DNA of 64,000 nt from Sepioteuthis lessoniana (Eukaryota > Mollusca > Cephalopoda > Myopsida > Loliginidae). A program made the translations under genes and the position numbers. How positions within the stretch are numbered: position 1 is the first letter of the stretch; each line of letters begins with the position of its first letter. Under the pieces are notes generated by a model. That model saw only the letters and a program-made list of their open reading frames with translations, did no database searches and was not told where the DNA came from. Where the stretch lies: positions 27,210,367 to 27,274,366 of the forward strand of contig OY757939.1 in assembly GCA_963585895.1 (NCBI GenBank). Direction: 5' to 3'. This document shows, one piece after another, positions 21,108 to 30,424 of the stretch.

Positions 21108-21108
<1 letters not shown>
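20830..21108 (+). repeat. Unclassified repeat F, copy 2
   Basis: AAACTTCTAGAATCTAGTCA, CAATGAAAGTCAAGCTCGTA match copy 1 at 18.7 kb. The right part (GGCGAATATTTATCTTCTCA, GATCTAATGCCGAAATCGG) matches 23405-23480. Both of those are followed by (TA)n. Confidence 0.45.
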
Positions 21109-21139
<31 letters not shown>

Positions 21140-21150
21140 ATATATATATT
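21109..21150. repeat. (TA)n microsatellite
   Basis: TA tract with one TTT interruption, at the right end of repeat F. Confidence 0.9.
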
Positions 21151-21423
21151 TGGGTTTACAGAACAACCTACAACCACTTCCAAGATTAAATAGTTACCCT
21201 ATCGTTCAAATAATATTATTTAACCCAGCATATAACAAAAAATAGTTGCTTATGATTTATTGGCAATCAATCGAGCACACATTGATCTGAATGTTGACAA
21301 AGTCCTAATTAAAGTACATTTATATCATCTAGAGAGATATGACCATTTTGATTAGGGAATGCCATGTGCAAAAACAAAGCCGATTAAAAAAAGAGAAAAA
21401 AACAGCCCTAAAGTTCGAAGACT

Positions 21424-21655
21424 CTGTCGTAGTAGCGTAACGGTTATCAAATAGAAAATAGACCTTGTAATCCGAGTTCAAATGCTGGATGAGGCTGTTT
21501 TCGTTTTACATGACGCTAATACGATTTGGAAAGATATGAATCCGATTATTGCTCTTCCATCAATAGGTAAATAGTTGAGCAGACTCGGTTCTTTAACCTC
21601 GATGTGACGACCAGTGTAGGAGAAAGGAATGTCTGAAATCAAATTGTTGTATACA
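21424..21655 (+). mobile_element. SINE-B copy
   Basis: GTCGTAGTAGCGTAACGGTT (A-box region), CCGAGTTCAAATGCTGGATG (B box), TACGATTTGGAAAGATATGA, CAATAGGTAAATAGTTGAGC, GGTTCTTTAACCTCGATGTG. Confidence 0.75.
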
Positions 21656-21735
21656 AGGAAGAAGAACGACAACGCTGATATATAAACATATAAAATGTTT
21701 CTTTTCTTTTCCTTTTATTATGAAATGTTTGAAAT

Positions 21736-21737
<2 letters not shown>

Positions 21738-21770
<33 letters not shown>
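21738..21770. repeat. (GA)n microsatellite
   Basis: Uninterrupted GA tract. Confidence 0.9.
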
Positions 21771-21949
21771 TCGAAGAAGCCTGAGATGTACACACAGGGT
21801 GAGATACTAATCTTTAGTGAACCTCTTCTTCGTGCTACTTTCGGAAGGCTGGTACCGGACCACCTCAAATCATTGAATCATCTTAGTTTCTTCTCACTTT
21901 CTCCACTTTCGCGAGTCTTATTTAGTGCCACTTAGAGGCACCGAATCAT

Positions 21950-22636
21950 GTTCGTTTTTACTCGCTTCTCTATTTTCACTGGTCTCCACTGGACCATCTC
22001 AAGACACTAAATCCTCTTCGTTTCTATTCGCTTCTGTACTTTCCTGATTCTGATATAAACAACGGCTTTTCTATTCCTCACAACCCAGGGAAATCTGGTG
22101 CAAGGCCAGAAAACAGAGCGGCGTAACCACTAGTAACATTTCTGCCGGTCTTTTTCGTTGTCCGCTCGTCTCTCCTGGGGTCCAAATCTTACCCGGTTTA
22201 TAGAATTTTCCAGACGCCCATGTAGTCCACGAGCTCATACTTTCCGTCTAGGCATTGAACGTGGATACGCCCCTGTCTAGCATGCCATCCATGCTACTTA
22301 CTCGGAATTTCCGTCGTGGAAACACCTGCGTAATTTCTACTTTAGCAAATAGGTATATTTCCTGTTATGTTTATCCTCATAATTTACATGTTCAAAGGTG
22401 TCTTCCGGTCAATATTTAAAAAAACTAGATTGTGACACGATGTTGAGCATTCGTTGTATGCCTGTGGGCGTGGGTGCCAGTCAGGGGATCTCTTTGTCTG
22501 TTTTGTTGCGAAACCTACACAAAGAGCGGCTTGCATTCGAGATATCCTTCGAGACCGGAAGAGGACGAGGGAAGGAAGGTACCAGAGCTGAAGAGAAGGA
22601 GGCAGTCAAGAGAAGGAGGAGAAGATGTAAGTCAAC

Positions 22637-22682
<46 letters not shown>

Positions 22683-23240
22683 AGTTGACAAAAGTCGGTG
22701 GAAGCTGACAGTCAAGAGACCAGAGGAGAACAGAGAAGTCGACAGAACAGGGCAGTCAGCAGAAGACAGCAGGAGTTGGAATCTGTGGACTGAGATGCCG
22801 TGTTGGCCAACATGAGAGGATGAGTCAGCATTCCTGGTGACTTTGTAGAAGTTTTGCTTGAATACACGGTCGCGATCGCTCACAGAATTCTTGGAAAGTG
22901 TCACAAACTTCTCTCTTCTTGTGCTTGGAGTTAACTCAAGTTCGTGTTTGTTCTATTTTCTTCCACCCTCTCGGTTGCGTATGTTGTGTTTTGTGTGTCC
23001 GTAAAGAAATGTGAAATACCCTAGGCCGGAGATGAGAGAAACCACTAGACGATCTGATGGCCATGAGTAGTTTGGGTGGTTGAGATAGTGGATGTCGGCC
23101 GGCAGTCTCAAAATTGTTCTCTGCTTAAAATTTCACCATGTGTCATATCATGCTTGTAACGGCATGTTCAGGGGGTATACATAATTCGTGACATATTTAC
23201 GTTCAAATCACGTTAAAAGAATCGTTTTCCATTAAACAGC
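21950..23240. other. Unclassified moderately GC-rich region
   Basis: Less AT-rich than its neighbours, with a long (GA)n run at 22638-22681. Frames across the GA run (RERERERE) are repeat artefacts. Parts could be an old LTR or UTR, but no paired terminus, binding site or domain was found. Confidence 0.3.
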
Positions 23241-23394
23241 GACGCCTTTGGTGCAATGATCGAGGTTCAGCAGGGACGGAATCATCGGAACAAAACCTTC
23301 CTTTTATATTTTGACTTCATCTGCCATAAGACAAACCAGAGGGTGGTGAATTATACTAGACTTTGATCTCAGATTCTTATATCTTTGCTTCTTT

Positions 23395-23472
23395 CTTAAT
23401 CTCCGATAATAGCGAACGTTTATCTTATCGCACTCCATTCATAAACAAAAAACAGACCTAATCATGAAACCA

Positions 23473-23516
<44 letters not shown>
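23395..23516 (+). repeat. Repeat F right end plus (TA)n
   Basis: ATCTCCGATAATAGCGAACG, TTTATCTTATCGCACTCC, AGACCTAATCATGAAACCAG, then a long TA tract: same order as 21030-21150. Confidence 0.5.
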
Positions 23517-23517
<1 letters not shown>

Positions 23518-23584
23518 GTATGTGTACGTTTGTGTACAGGGATGAATAAACCTAACATCTACTGAGATTGAGTTTTATCTATCG

Positions 23585-23663
23585 AATAATTTGTCATGTT
23601 AAACGCTTTGATTTTTAGACCTTTATCTAAAAACCGAAACGTTTAACGTTGACAAATAATTTA
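23585..23663. repeat. 36-bp inverted repeat hairpin
   Basis: The arms at 23585-23620 and 23627-23663 pair along almost their whole length around a 6-nt loop (CTTTAT). The right arm contains CCGAAACGTTTAACGTTGAC. Such stem-loops can be retroelement-end relics. Confidence 0.75.
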
Positions 23664-23746
23664 CGAAATAAAATTATCTTTTTATATACCTTGTTATTTT
23701 CGTCCTAGGCATCTTTATACTGTTGAATTTATTTCCAGTTTTCCCA

Positions 23747-23770
23747 ATATATATATATATATATATATAC
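23747..23770. repeat. (TA)n microsatellite
   Basis: Short TA tract. Confidence 0.9.
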
Positions 23771-24224
23771 TGGGGTTCATAGAAAACTCCCATTTCCACG
23801 TTTAAATCGTGATCTTTGCAAGACCGTACTGGAATACAAAATCAAATGAATAATATTACAGTTGGCCCACTAAAAGAGATATTGAACTCTGTCAGTTCGA
23901 CTTTTTGATAACACATCTAGTGTCCCGATAGCATTTGCTTACAATGCTATAGTTTTTGTTTTTGCTTTTGTTTTTTTTTATTTCGTTGTTTTGTCTTTTC
24001 AGGTCATTTTGACATTTTTCTAGTGACATTTTTCTTCTGTGATCTTCAAAATATCGTTAAATGGGCGTGGCAGAAACACCTCGTTGCTTTTTACAAGGGT
24101 TGCTATTTTAGACAAGTGTGACATTTTCTGTAATTTCTTAAATTCAAATTTAAATCTCTTATTTTTTATTTTTACGATTGTCGAATGATATTTTCAGCTC
24201 AGCCTCCATCACACCACACTTAGG
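23771..24224. other. Unassigned AT-rich region
   Basis: Nothing recognised. Confidence 0.4.
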
Positions 24225-24387
24225 GAGAAAGACAATAACCAGTAGATATATTGAGAGAGATGGAGAGGAGAGAAAGACAATGGCCAGTGGATAGATTGAG
24301 AGAGAGAGAGGGGGAGGAGAGAGATAATGGCCAGTAGATATATTGAGAGAGAGGGAGAGAGGGAGAGAGAGAGACAATGGCCAGTAC

Positions 24388-24434
<47 letters not shown>

Positions 24435-24525
24435 ATTGCCAGTAGATAGATTAAAAGAGAGAGGGCAGAGAGACAATGACCAGTGGATAGATTGAGAGAG
24501 AGATGGAGAGAGAGGTAGGCATAAG
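24225..24525. repeat. GA-rich minisatellite
   Basis: About six units of the form GACAATGGCCAGTAGATA, then (T)ATTGAGAGAGAG. Unit length is 45-65 bp, varying with the internal GA run. The fixed part GACAAT(G/T)GCCAGT is well conserved. Confidence 0.85.
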
Positions 24526-24612
24526 AGATGAAAGGGAATAAATTGACTCAGAAACTAACAATAAAAAATAAAAGGCCATCGAACAAATTTTCTGCGACGA
24601 TTGGTAAACAAG

Positions 24613-24779
24613 ATGGATTCCACAAAAAAGACAAAAATCGAACCAGCCGATCACAAAGATAAAAAAGAAAAAAAATTGATCGCCTACAAAGAGCGGAAGG
24701 TTCGCAATATCCGGCCGGTTAACGGATTCTGCATTAAAGGTGCACGAAATCGAATAGGATCCTTTGAAGTCGGAAGCAG
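24613..24779 (+). CDS. Possible first coding exon (hypothetical)
   Basis: ATG at 24613 in a good initiation context (AAGATGG) opens 55 codons: MDSTKKTKIEPADHKDKKEK, KLIAYKERKVRNIRPVNGF, CIKGARNRIGSFEVGS. The frame stays open to CAG|GTAACG, a reasonable splice donor at 24780. The peptide is Lys-rich and basic with no family I recognise, and it is not built from any repeat here. No matching acceptor exon was identified, so this may be chance. Confidence 0.3.
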
Positions 24780-25083
24780 GTAACGCCCTTAAAAAATAGC
24801 TGTCGTCTTTGTTTTATATTCCAGTTCTTTTTTTTTTCCTTCAATGTTCTTTTCTTCTATTTTTATAATCATTCTTCACAGACAACATGCAATGCAATAA
24901 GTGCAGCAGGCGGACAAGATTAGGCCCTCATTGACGTCATTTCCGCTTGTTTTACTGACAACATCCGGCTGTGAATGAAAGTTAGAATGCAACAAAACCG
25001 GTTGCTTTTTTTGTTTTTATTTTTATTTTTATTTCCTCCATTCGTCTCTAAGTAAGGCAAAACAGAAAAAAATACTTCCAGCC

Positions 25084-25107
25084 ACACACACACACACACA
25101 CACACAG
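25084..25107. repeat. (CA)n microsatellite
   Basis: Uninterrupted CA tract. Confidence 0.9.
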
Positions 25108-25361
25108 GGGCCCATATACACACACATGCACACTCCCAGAAGATCTTTTTAATGTGTACATAGCTCCAGGCTCAGAGGTCTGAGTAGAGATTCCCATAAA
25201 TTATACTTTGTAGTTCCCGGATGAACATATTTACATAACAGCTGAGATTGACATCGAAGGCTATAGTTTAAACCCTAAAGAAAAATAAATAAATAAAAAA
25301 TTCTGATGCTTGGGTGAGTCGAACCTTTTGCAATATTTTGGTAGTTTGTAACACTTTTAAC
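25108..25361. other. Unassigned spacer
   Basis: Nothing recognised. Confidence 0.4.
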
Positions 25362-25620
25362 CCATGCCATTGGACTAATGAGTAGAGTGTTCGCCAATGG
25401 CCTGGGAGACTGGAGTGCAATCCCAGGTCGAGTCATACCAAAGACTCAAAAATGGTACTTGTTGCAGCCTTGCTCAACTCTTAGTATTATAAGGTAAGAA
25501 TCAAGTGTAAAGGAAACAATCCAGGGAATGGAGTAGCGCCCTCTCCTACACCTCGGTGTAGTAGCAATTGAAAAGGCAGCCTTCGGGTCACCCTCGACTA
25601 AGGTCACCAACTTTACTTTA
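25362..25620 (+). mobile_element. SINE-C, full-length copy
   Basis: Best SINE-C in the window: GCCATTGGACTAATGAGTAG, GTTCGCCAATGGCCTGGGAG, GTGCAATCCCAGGTCGAGTC (B-box region), CAATCCAGGGAATGGAGTAG, CACCTCGGTGTAGTAGC and tail GGTCACCCTCGACTAAGGTC, ACCAACTTTACTTTA. The inner ACACCTCGGTGT is a perfect palindrome. Confidence 0.85.
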
Positions 25621-25807
25621 TTTTAAAGCATGAAGCAGATCAAGCCGTGAAAAGTTGTGCATTCTTTCACCCCATGAGTAATTTGAAAGCCACAAAGATA
25701 AATATAAGACAATCTGATTCAGGAATTTATGCTTCACAAGTTCGAATTGGGCCATTATACTGCGGAAGTAACCATAAACGTTTGCTGAGTAAAAGGTAAA
25801 GGAAAAA

Positions 25808-25922
25808 AGGAAAGTTGGCAACCTTAGTCGAGGGTAACCCAAAGGCTCCCTTTTCAATAGCTTCTACATTGAAGTGTTGGGAAGAGCGCTACTTCATTCC
25901 CTGGATTGCTCCAAAGATAAAG
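25808..25922 (-). mobile_element. SINE-C, 3' half
   Basis: GTTGGCAACCTTAGTCGAGG, CTCCCTTTTCAATAGCTTCT, CCCTGGATTGCTCC. It faces the full copy 190 bp to its left, forming an inverted SINE pair. Confidence 0.75.
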
Positions 25923-25984
25923 GCGATGTTAATTATAGTAAAGTAAACAGATGGTCGATAAAATTTAGCTCAGGTTGCTGGATT

Positions 25985-26427
25985 GGTTTTACTTGGGTTT
26001 CTTTGTTTAATGACGCATCAACCTTCCTGTGTTATTTAAAATCAAAGCCACCCTGACCAAAAAACAGCAGTTATAAGGTTTAATAACTGGGACTGCCCAA
26101 TTTACTTCGTTTGGTTTCTTTGTTTAATGACATATCATCCTTCCAGGGTTATCTAAAGTCAAAGTCTTCCTAATGGAAAAACAGCAAATTGGTCTCGCTT
26201 GGTTTCTTTGTTTAATGACATATCAAACCTGGTTTATTTAAAGTATGCCAAAGCCATCTTTGTTGAAAAACAATAGTGGTAGTATTTAACTATAACAGTT
26301 GAGATAATGAGGTTCATGCCTTTACCAAAGGCATTAGTCCGAAAATGAACGAAATAGCATGACAAGAGTTCGAACTCGTATACTACGATGTCACTGTTCA
26401 TCACGTTAGCCACTACATCACGAATAT
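25985..26427 (-). mobile_element. SINE-A copy with three stacked tails
   Basis: A full SINE-A lies at about 26205-26427 (CGAACTCGTATACTACGATG, GTTAGCCACTACATCACGAA). To its left are two more copies of the 3' block, each starting GGTTTCTTTGTTTAATGAC at 26114 and near 25993. Tail-to-tail spacing is about 105-120 bp. Confidence 0.75.
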
Positions 26428-26602
26428 TCTATATTGCCGAATCGTGCCTAGCTTGACCAAAATATTGCAAAACTTTCGACTCAACCTTTTAAAATGTCTG
26501 AGTCCCTTTTTTACTTACGTAGAATTTCTTTATTTGTTTGTTTATTTGAAGATCTTGTGGTAGTTACAAAATTTAAATATTCTTTTTAAAAGGGTGTGTG
26601 AG

Positions 26603-26920
26603 ATGAAAAAGAATATTTTAAAATCTTAAAAAAAGAGGACCCATTTCTTCGGTCACTTCTCTTCGGAGAATTATGTCAGTGACAACATAGTTAACATCGG
26701 AGAAAGAAAACTGATAAAAACATTATTACTCCTGACAATTCTTCCGGCTTACGGTAATTATTTTTCTCAGTTTTCTTCTTCCCTTTAGGCTTTTTCGGTA
26801 GACAATATCCTATCTAAGCAACCTCCGATGTAAACTTTGTTATCACTGACATAATTCTCTAAGTAACCGAAACAAAGGACCTCCTCTTTTTTAGGATTTT
26901 AAATCATTTTAATCGTTTTC
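26603..26920. mobile_element. 318-bp inverted-repeat element (MITE-like)
   Basis: Left arm 26603-26703 (AAAATCTTAAAAAAAGAGG, TTCGGTCACTTC, GAGAATTATGTCAGTGACAA, TTAACATCGGAG) matches the reverse complement of 26822-26920 (AAAATCCTAAAAAAGAGG, TTCGGTTACTT, GAGAATTATGTCAGTGATAA, TTACATCGGAG). Inner stretches (GAAAGAAAACTGATAAAAA and its complement) also pair. Non-coding; superfamily unknown. Confidence 0.85.
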
Positions 26921-26935
26921 AAAAGATGTTATTTA

Positions 26936-27388
26936 TATACCGACTGCATTTCTGCAGAAGGGTAAGATTCCTTCTACAAGAGTCCTGGATATGACACTAA
27001 GCGATCTGATGGAGAGGTTCCAGTAATGCTGGAGCTTTGGAAAATGCGGAGACATCCTTCATTGCAATCACTACCAGGTCCAATCTAGCCCGGAGTGAAA
27101 GCATCTGATAGGGTCCTATTGATGAGTCAAATAGAACTAAAATTTGAACTTATGCAAAACTGAATTGTTTGAAATAAAACTGTTTTGACATTTAAACTGC
27201 GTACTTATGCTAAACTGGATTGTTTGAAATAGAACTGTTTTGACATTTAACTGTGTGTCAAGAAAAAAACTATATTCATACTAAACTGAATTGTTTGAAA
27301 TAAAACTGTTTATATGTATAAGAATGGATTTGGTATTAAATTGACTACAATGGTTGATGTGCCATAAAAACAAACCAAACAAAACCAA
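26936..27388 (+). mobile_element. Repeat-E copy
   Basis: ATACCGACTGCATTTCTGCA, GGTTCCAGTAATGCTGGAGC, GATAGGGTCCTATTGATGAG. Then about three ACTGAATTGTTTGAAATA units and tail GGTTGATGTGCCATAAAAAC. Confidence 0.85.
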
Positions 27389-27397
27389 AATATTTTA

Positions 27398-27646
27398 TTA
27401 TTTACACGCTTTTAAAAACAGTATTTTTATTTGTTTGAATAATTCTATTGATGTTTTCTCCATACAGCGATAAGGGGAATCACTTGCAGCAGCAGCAGCA
27501 GCAGCAGCAGCCCTTCTCTTTAATAACTTGGTATAAGAGTCACCCAGGGGTGTCTTTTTAGATGAAAATGCCGACGGAGCTATAACAAATTTTTCCACTG
27601 CAACTTTCTGAAATATTGCCCTCATAAAACCAACTTTGTATCGCAT
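27398..27646 (-). CDS. Small ORF with poly-Ala run (hypothetical)
   Basis: 82 codons on the minus strand: MRYKVGFMRAIFQKVAVEKF, VIAPSAFSSKKTPLGDSYTK, then LLKRR, nine Ala from a (GCT)n/(GCA)n tract (27486-27511), then SDSPYRCMEKTSIELFKQIK. ATTTCAG just upstream of KVAVEK could be a splice acceptor. No family recognised. Either a terminal host exon or a chance frame across a trinucleotide repeat. Confidence 0.25.
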   Translation of the reverse strand: MRYKVGFMRAIFQKVAVEKFVIAPSAFSSKKTPLGDSYTKLLKRRAAAAAAAAASDSPYRCMEKTSIELFKQIKILFLKACK

Positions 27647-27678
27647 TCTGCCGCCATGGTGAACGAATATAAACCTTA

Positions 27679-27704
27679 CTATATATATATATATATATAT
27701 ATAT
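27679..27704. repeat. (TA)n microsatellite
   Basis: Uninterrupted TA tract. Confidence 0.9.
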
Positions 27705-27857
27705 TTAGGATAGTTGAAACTTAGAGTTCATTTCTTCAATGATCACAGAGGTTAGAAACTTACCGAGTACATTTGACTCTGTGTCTGCGCTAACCCAAGT
27801 TTGATATATAGATATATAGTTAGATATCTTTATAAATATGACAAACTGCAGAATTAA

Positions 27858-28136
27858 TATCATTATCATAAAAGGATGCTGTCAGCACGAATTTGCTTGA
27901 CTCTCTGTTGTCATGCATCCTTAGCGTTCAGCGTTCCTGGCAAGTCCTCTAGACGACATCCAGTATCCACACAGTCATTATAATTGAAAGTTTTTTTTTC
28001 CAGTTTAGCTAACACTGAATGTCCATGTATAGGAGTTCGCAGAAGAACGTCACAAATGAGTTCGACCTTCCGTTACTTGTGTTGCCAACAATGTTTTGTT
28101 CGTCTTATTTGAATGGTTTGTGAAATAGATAGTGGT
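27858..28136 (-). mobile_element. RTE-like LINE, 3' part (split by insertion)
   Basis: ATCATTATCAT at the 3' end, then AGGAGTTCGCAGAAGAACGT, CACAAATGAGTTCGACC, TTTTGTTCGTCTTATTTGAA: antisense of the LLWTP and HAGHCWRS region. The element breaks at AGATAGTGGT and resumes at 28975. Confidence 0.7.
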
Positions 28137-28974
28137 GTTTCGGTTTTATGGCATATCAACCTCTGTGGGTCTTTCAATGCCAAACACAGTTTATACATAT
28201 ATATGATATGTATAATTTGAAAACAAATACAATAATTTCGAGTATTTAGTGCTTGTTCAATAGGAGCTGGAAGCAGTTTATTTTTTTAGGTACTCTATTA
28301 TTTGAGGTGCAGGCACATCTTTGAATAGCTGGGTGAGTTGCATGTCAAGAATTCTTGCGAATTTTTTCATATTGTTTGCAGTCAACCAATATATGATAGA
28401 CTGTGAGTATCTGATTGCAGCACGTACACTGGGGGTACAGTTTCCCCTTTGAGCAGATAGGCATGTGTTAGGTATGTGTGTCCGATTCTGATTCTGCTTA
28501 ATATCATATCTTGTCTTCGGTTAGGTAATGGTTCTCCGGTTTCTAGTTTGATACTGGATTGATGTAAATATAGTTTGTTATTTGGGAATATTTCCCATAA
28601 TGTTTTCCATTTTCTTCTAATATTATTTGATTTTAGTTTTGTAGTCTGTGAATGGAAGTTTAAGAGTTGTTATTGTCATTTTAGTTGCTTCTTTTACAAG
28701 TGTGTCAGCTTTTTGATTTCCCCTAATACCCGCATGACCAGGAACCCATGCCAGGGCCACTGTTTTGCCAAGGCCTGTTAGATAGTGGTAAGTTTCCAGT
28801 ATCTCTTGTATGTATGAATGTTTTTGATTTCCCTTTTGGATTGCCGCTAGACTGAATAGTGAGTCTGAGAATATTATAGATTTACTTGTCTCAGAGCATA
28901 TAATCATATTCAGTGCCAGTTGAATTGCTTGCAATTCAGCTGAATAAATAGAAGCAATATTTGGTAGTCTGAGG
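28137..28974 (-). mobile_element. Nimb-like (I-group) LINE, 5'-truncated insertion
   Basis: From 5' to 3' on the minus strand: RNase H domain (SAELQAIQLALNM, FSDSLFSLAAIQ, WVPGHAGIRGNQKADTLVKE); RRKWKTLWEIFPNNKLYLHQ; SRIRIGHTYLTHAYLLKGE; a one-base frameshift; a zinc-knuckle-like C-x2-C-x7-H-x4-C (CTCCNQILTVYHILVDC); a 3' UTR; and the terminus TTTGGCATTGAAAGACCCAC, then AGAGGTTGATATGCCATAAA, ACC. The first RNase H Asp is lost by truncation. RNase H in ORF2 is typical of I-group LINEs. The terminus equals the SINE-A and Repeat-E tail. Confidence 0.8.
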
Positions 28975-29345
28975 AGATAAGTGGTCGTACAACTGCTGCT
29001 TAAAAAATTAAAAAGGCACGTAGCATTCTTGCGCAGTTCTCATCTACCTTTTTTCCAAGGACTTCGTTATAGTCTAAACGGTGCGAGTATACAATAGTAC
29101 TGACACGGCTATCGCTTGAACGAATACTCCTTTTATTATCGGTAAGATCAGATTTACTAGCGGTCATTAACCTATTAATAGTAGTTAATGCTTTACTAAT
29201 GCGAATGTTGACATCCCTTTCACTAGATGAGATATTGCTACCTTCATATATGAACTAATCAATTAATTTCAGAAGCTTGACATTTAATGGGGAGATGGCA
29301 CCATCTTGATTAAAACACATGAATTCTGATTAATCAGAGTTGACA
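28975..29345 (-). mobile_element. RTE-like LINE, upstream part (split by insertion)
   Basis: Minus-strand pieces: SEFMCFNQDGAISPLNVKLL, YEGSNISSSERDVNIRISKA, LTTINRLM, KVDENCARMLRAFL. These align with the family's KTEYMCFNQ, YLGSNISSTExDVNxRIxKAWTAIDRL and KKLDGNYTRMLRAIL. It continues the 27858-28136 fragment across the insertion. Confidence 0.75.
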
Positions 29346-29349
29346 TAGG

Positions 29350-30040
29350 TGATGCTTGAAGTACCTCCTTTAAGTGAGAATGCCGACGGGACTAGGGTAA
29401 GTTTCCCTATTGGTTGTATTCCTACCTTTAATCGAGATTGTGCTATTATGTTGAAGGATGGTAAATCCTCCTTATTTTTTGTTTATTTATTTTCATAGTT
29501 ATTTTATTGTTTTCTGTGTTACTTTTATTCATCTACAGAATCTCTATTGCGCATACGAAGATTATGTTTGAATATCAAATAGCTCAGTTTATAATGTGAG
29601 ATGTTGATCAACCAACACATGTGATTAAGGAATTTTTAGCGTTAGCAGTAAATATACTCATAGTATTGTTATTACTTTTAAACGCAGTGATTTCAAAAGA
29701 GCGATGCCACCGGGTTTTATTAACAGACAAGTAGAGGATTGAAATCTCTTAAGATTACTTGACATGAAAAAGTTGTGGGAGCTCCGCAACGATGGCTAGA
29801 TTGTAATTGACAAGAGAGAATCGGTAGTTTATTGAGTAGATATATCGACATAGAAAATATGGTCATTATGAAAGCCGATCAAAGCAAAACTTTAAGCAGT
29901 ACCAACTGCTGAGGTGTTCTACAAAAACATATCGACTTTCAGGACATGAATGATCATGACTCTCCACAGCTTCTTACATTCAATTGCTTTTAACAGCAGT
30001 TCTTAATTTACGCTTTGTCTTTCTTATATTTTTCCTTCAT
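29350..30040. other. Unassigned region
   Basis: No gene or repeat recognised. Confidence 0.4.
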
Positions 30041-30101
30041 TTCTCTCTCTCTCTCTCTCTCTCTCTCGCTCTCTCTTTCTTGCTCTCTCTCTCTCTCTCT
30101 C
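30041..30101. repeat. (CT)n microsatellite
   Basis: CT repeats with a few G/TT interruptions. Confidence 0.9.
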
Positions 30102-30171
30102 TGTTCGATTAGATTATTTAGTTCTATAGAATATCAATTCTTAATGGTTATTTAATGCCACATCCTGTTTA

Positions 30172-30422
30172 TTACCAAGTTGGTAGAGTGTTCGCCAATG
30201 GCCCGAGGCGGGGTTCAATCCCAGGTCGAGTCATGCCAAAGACTCAAAAAAATGGTACTATATACCTCCTTGCTTAACACTCGGTATTAGAAGGTACGTA
30301 TCAAGAGTAAAGTGAAGCAATCCAGGGAAAGGGGCCACGCCCTCAACAACACCTCAGTGTAGTAGCTATTGAAAAGGGAGCTTTCGGGTTGTCCTCGAAT
30401 ACGGTCACCAACATTACTATAT
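30172..30422 (+). mobile_element. SINE-C copy
   Basis: GAGTGTTCGCCAATGGCCCG, GGTTCAATCCCAGGTCGAGT, CAATCCAGGGAAAGGGGCCA and tail ACGGTCACCAACATTACT. Near full length. Confidence 0.85.
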
Positions 30423-30424
30423 AT

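Noticed and set aside
21720-21935. Arg/Glu-rich frame (RERERERE)
   Set aside because: Produced by the (GA)n microsatellite; neither flank has a recognisable domain.
22398-22815. Overlapping basic frames across a long GA run
   Set aside because: Two frames are open simultaneously because GA repeats lack stops; no motif outside the repeat.
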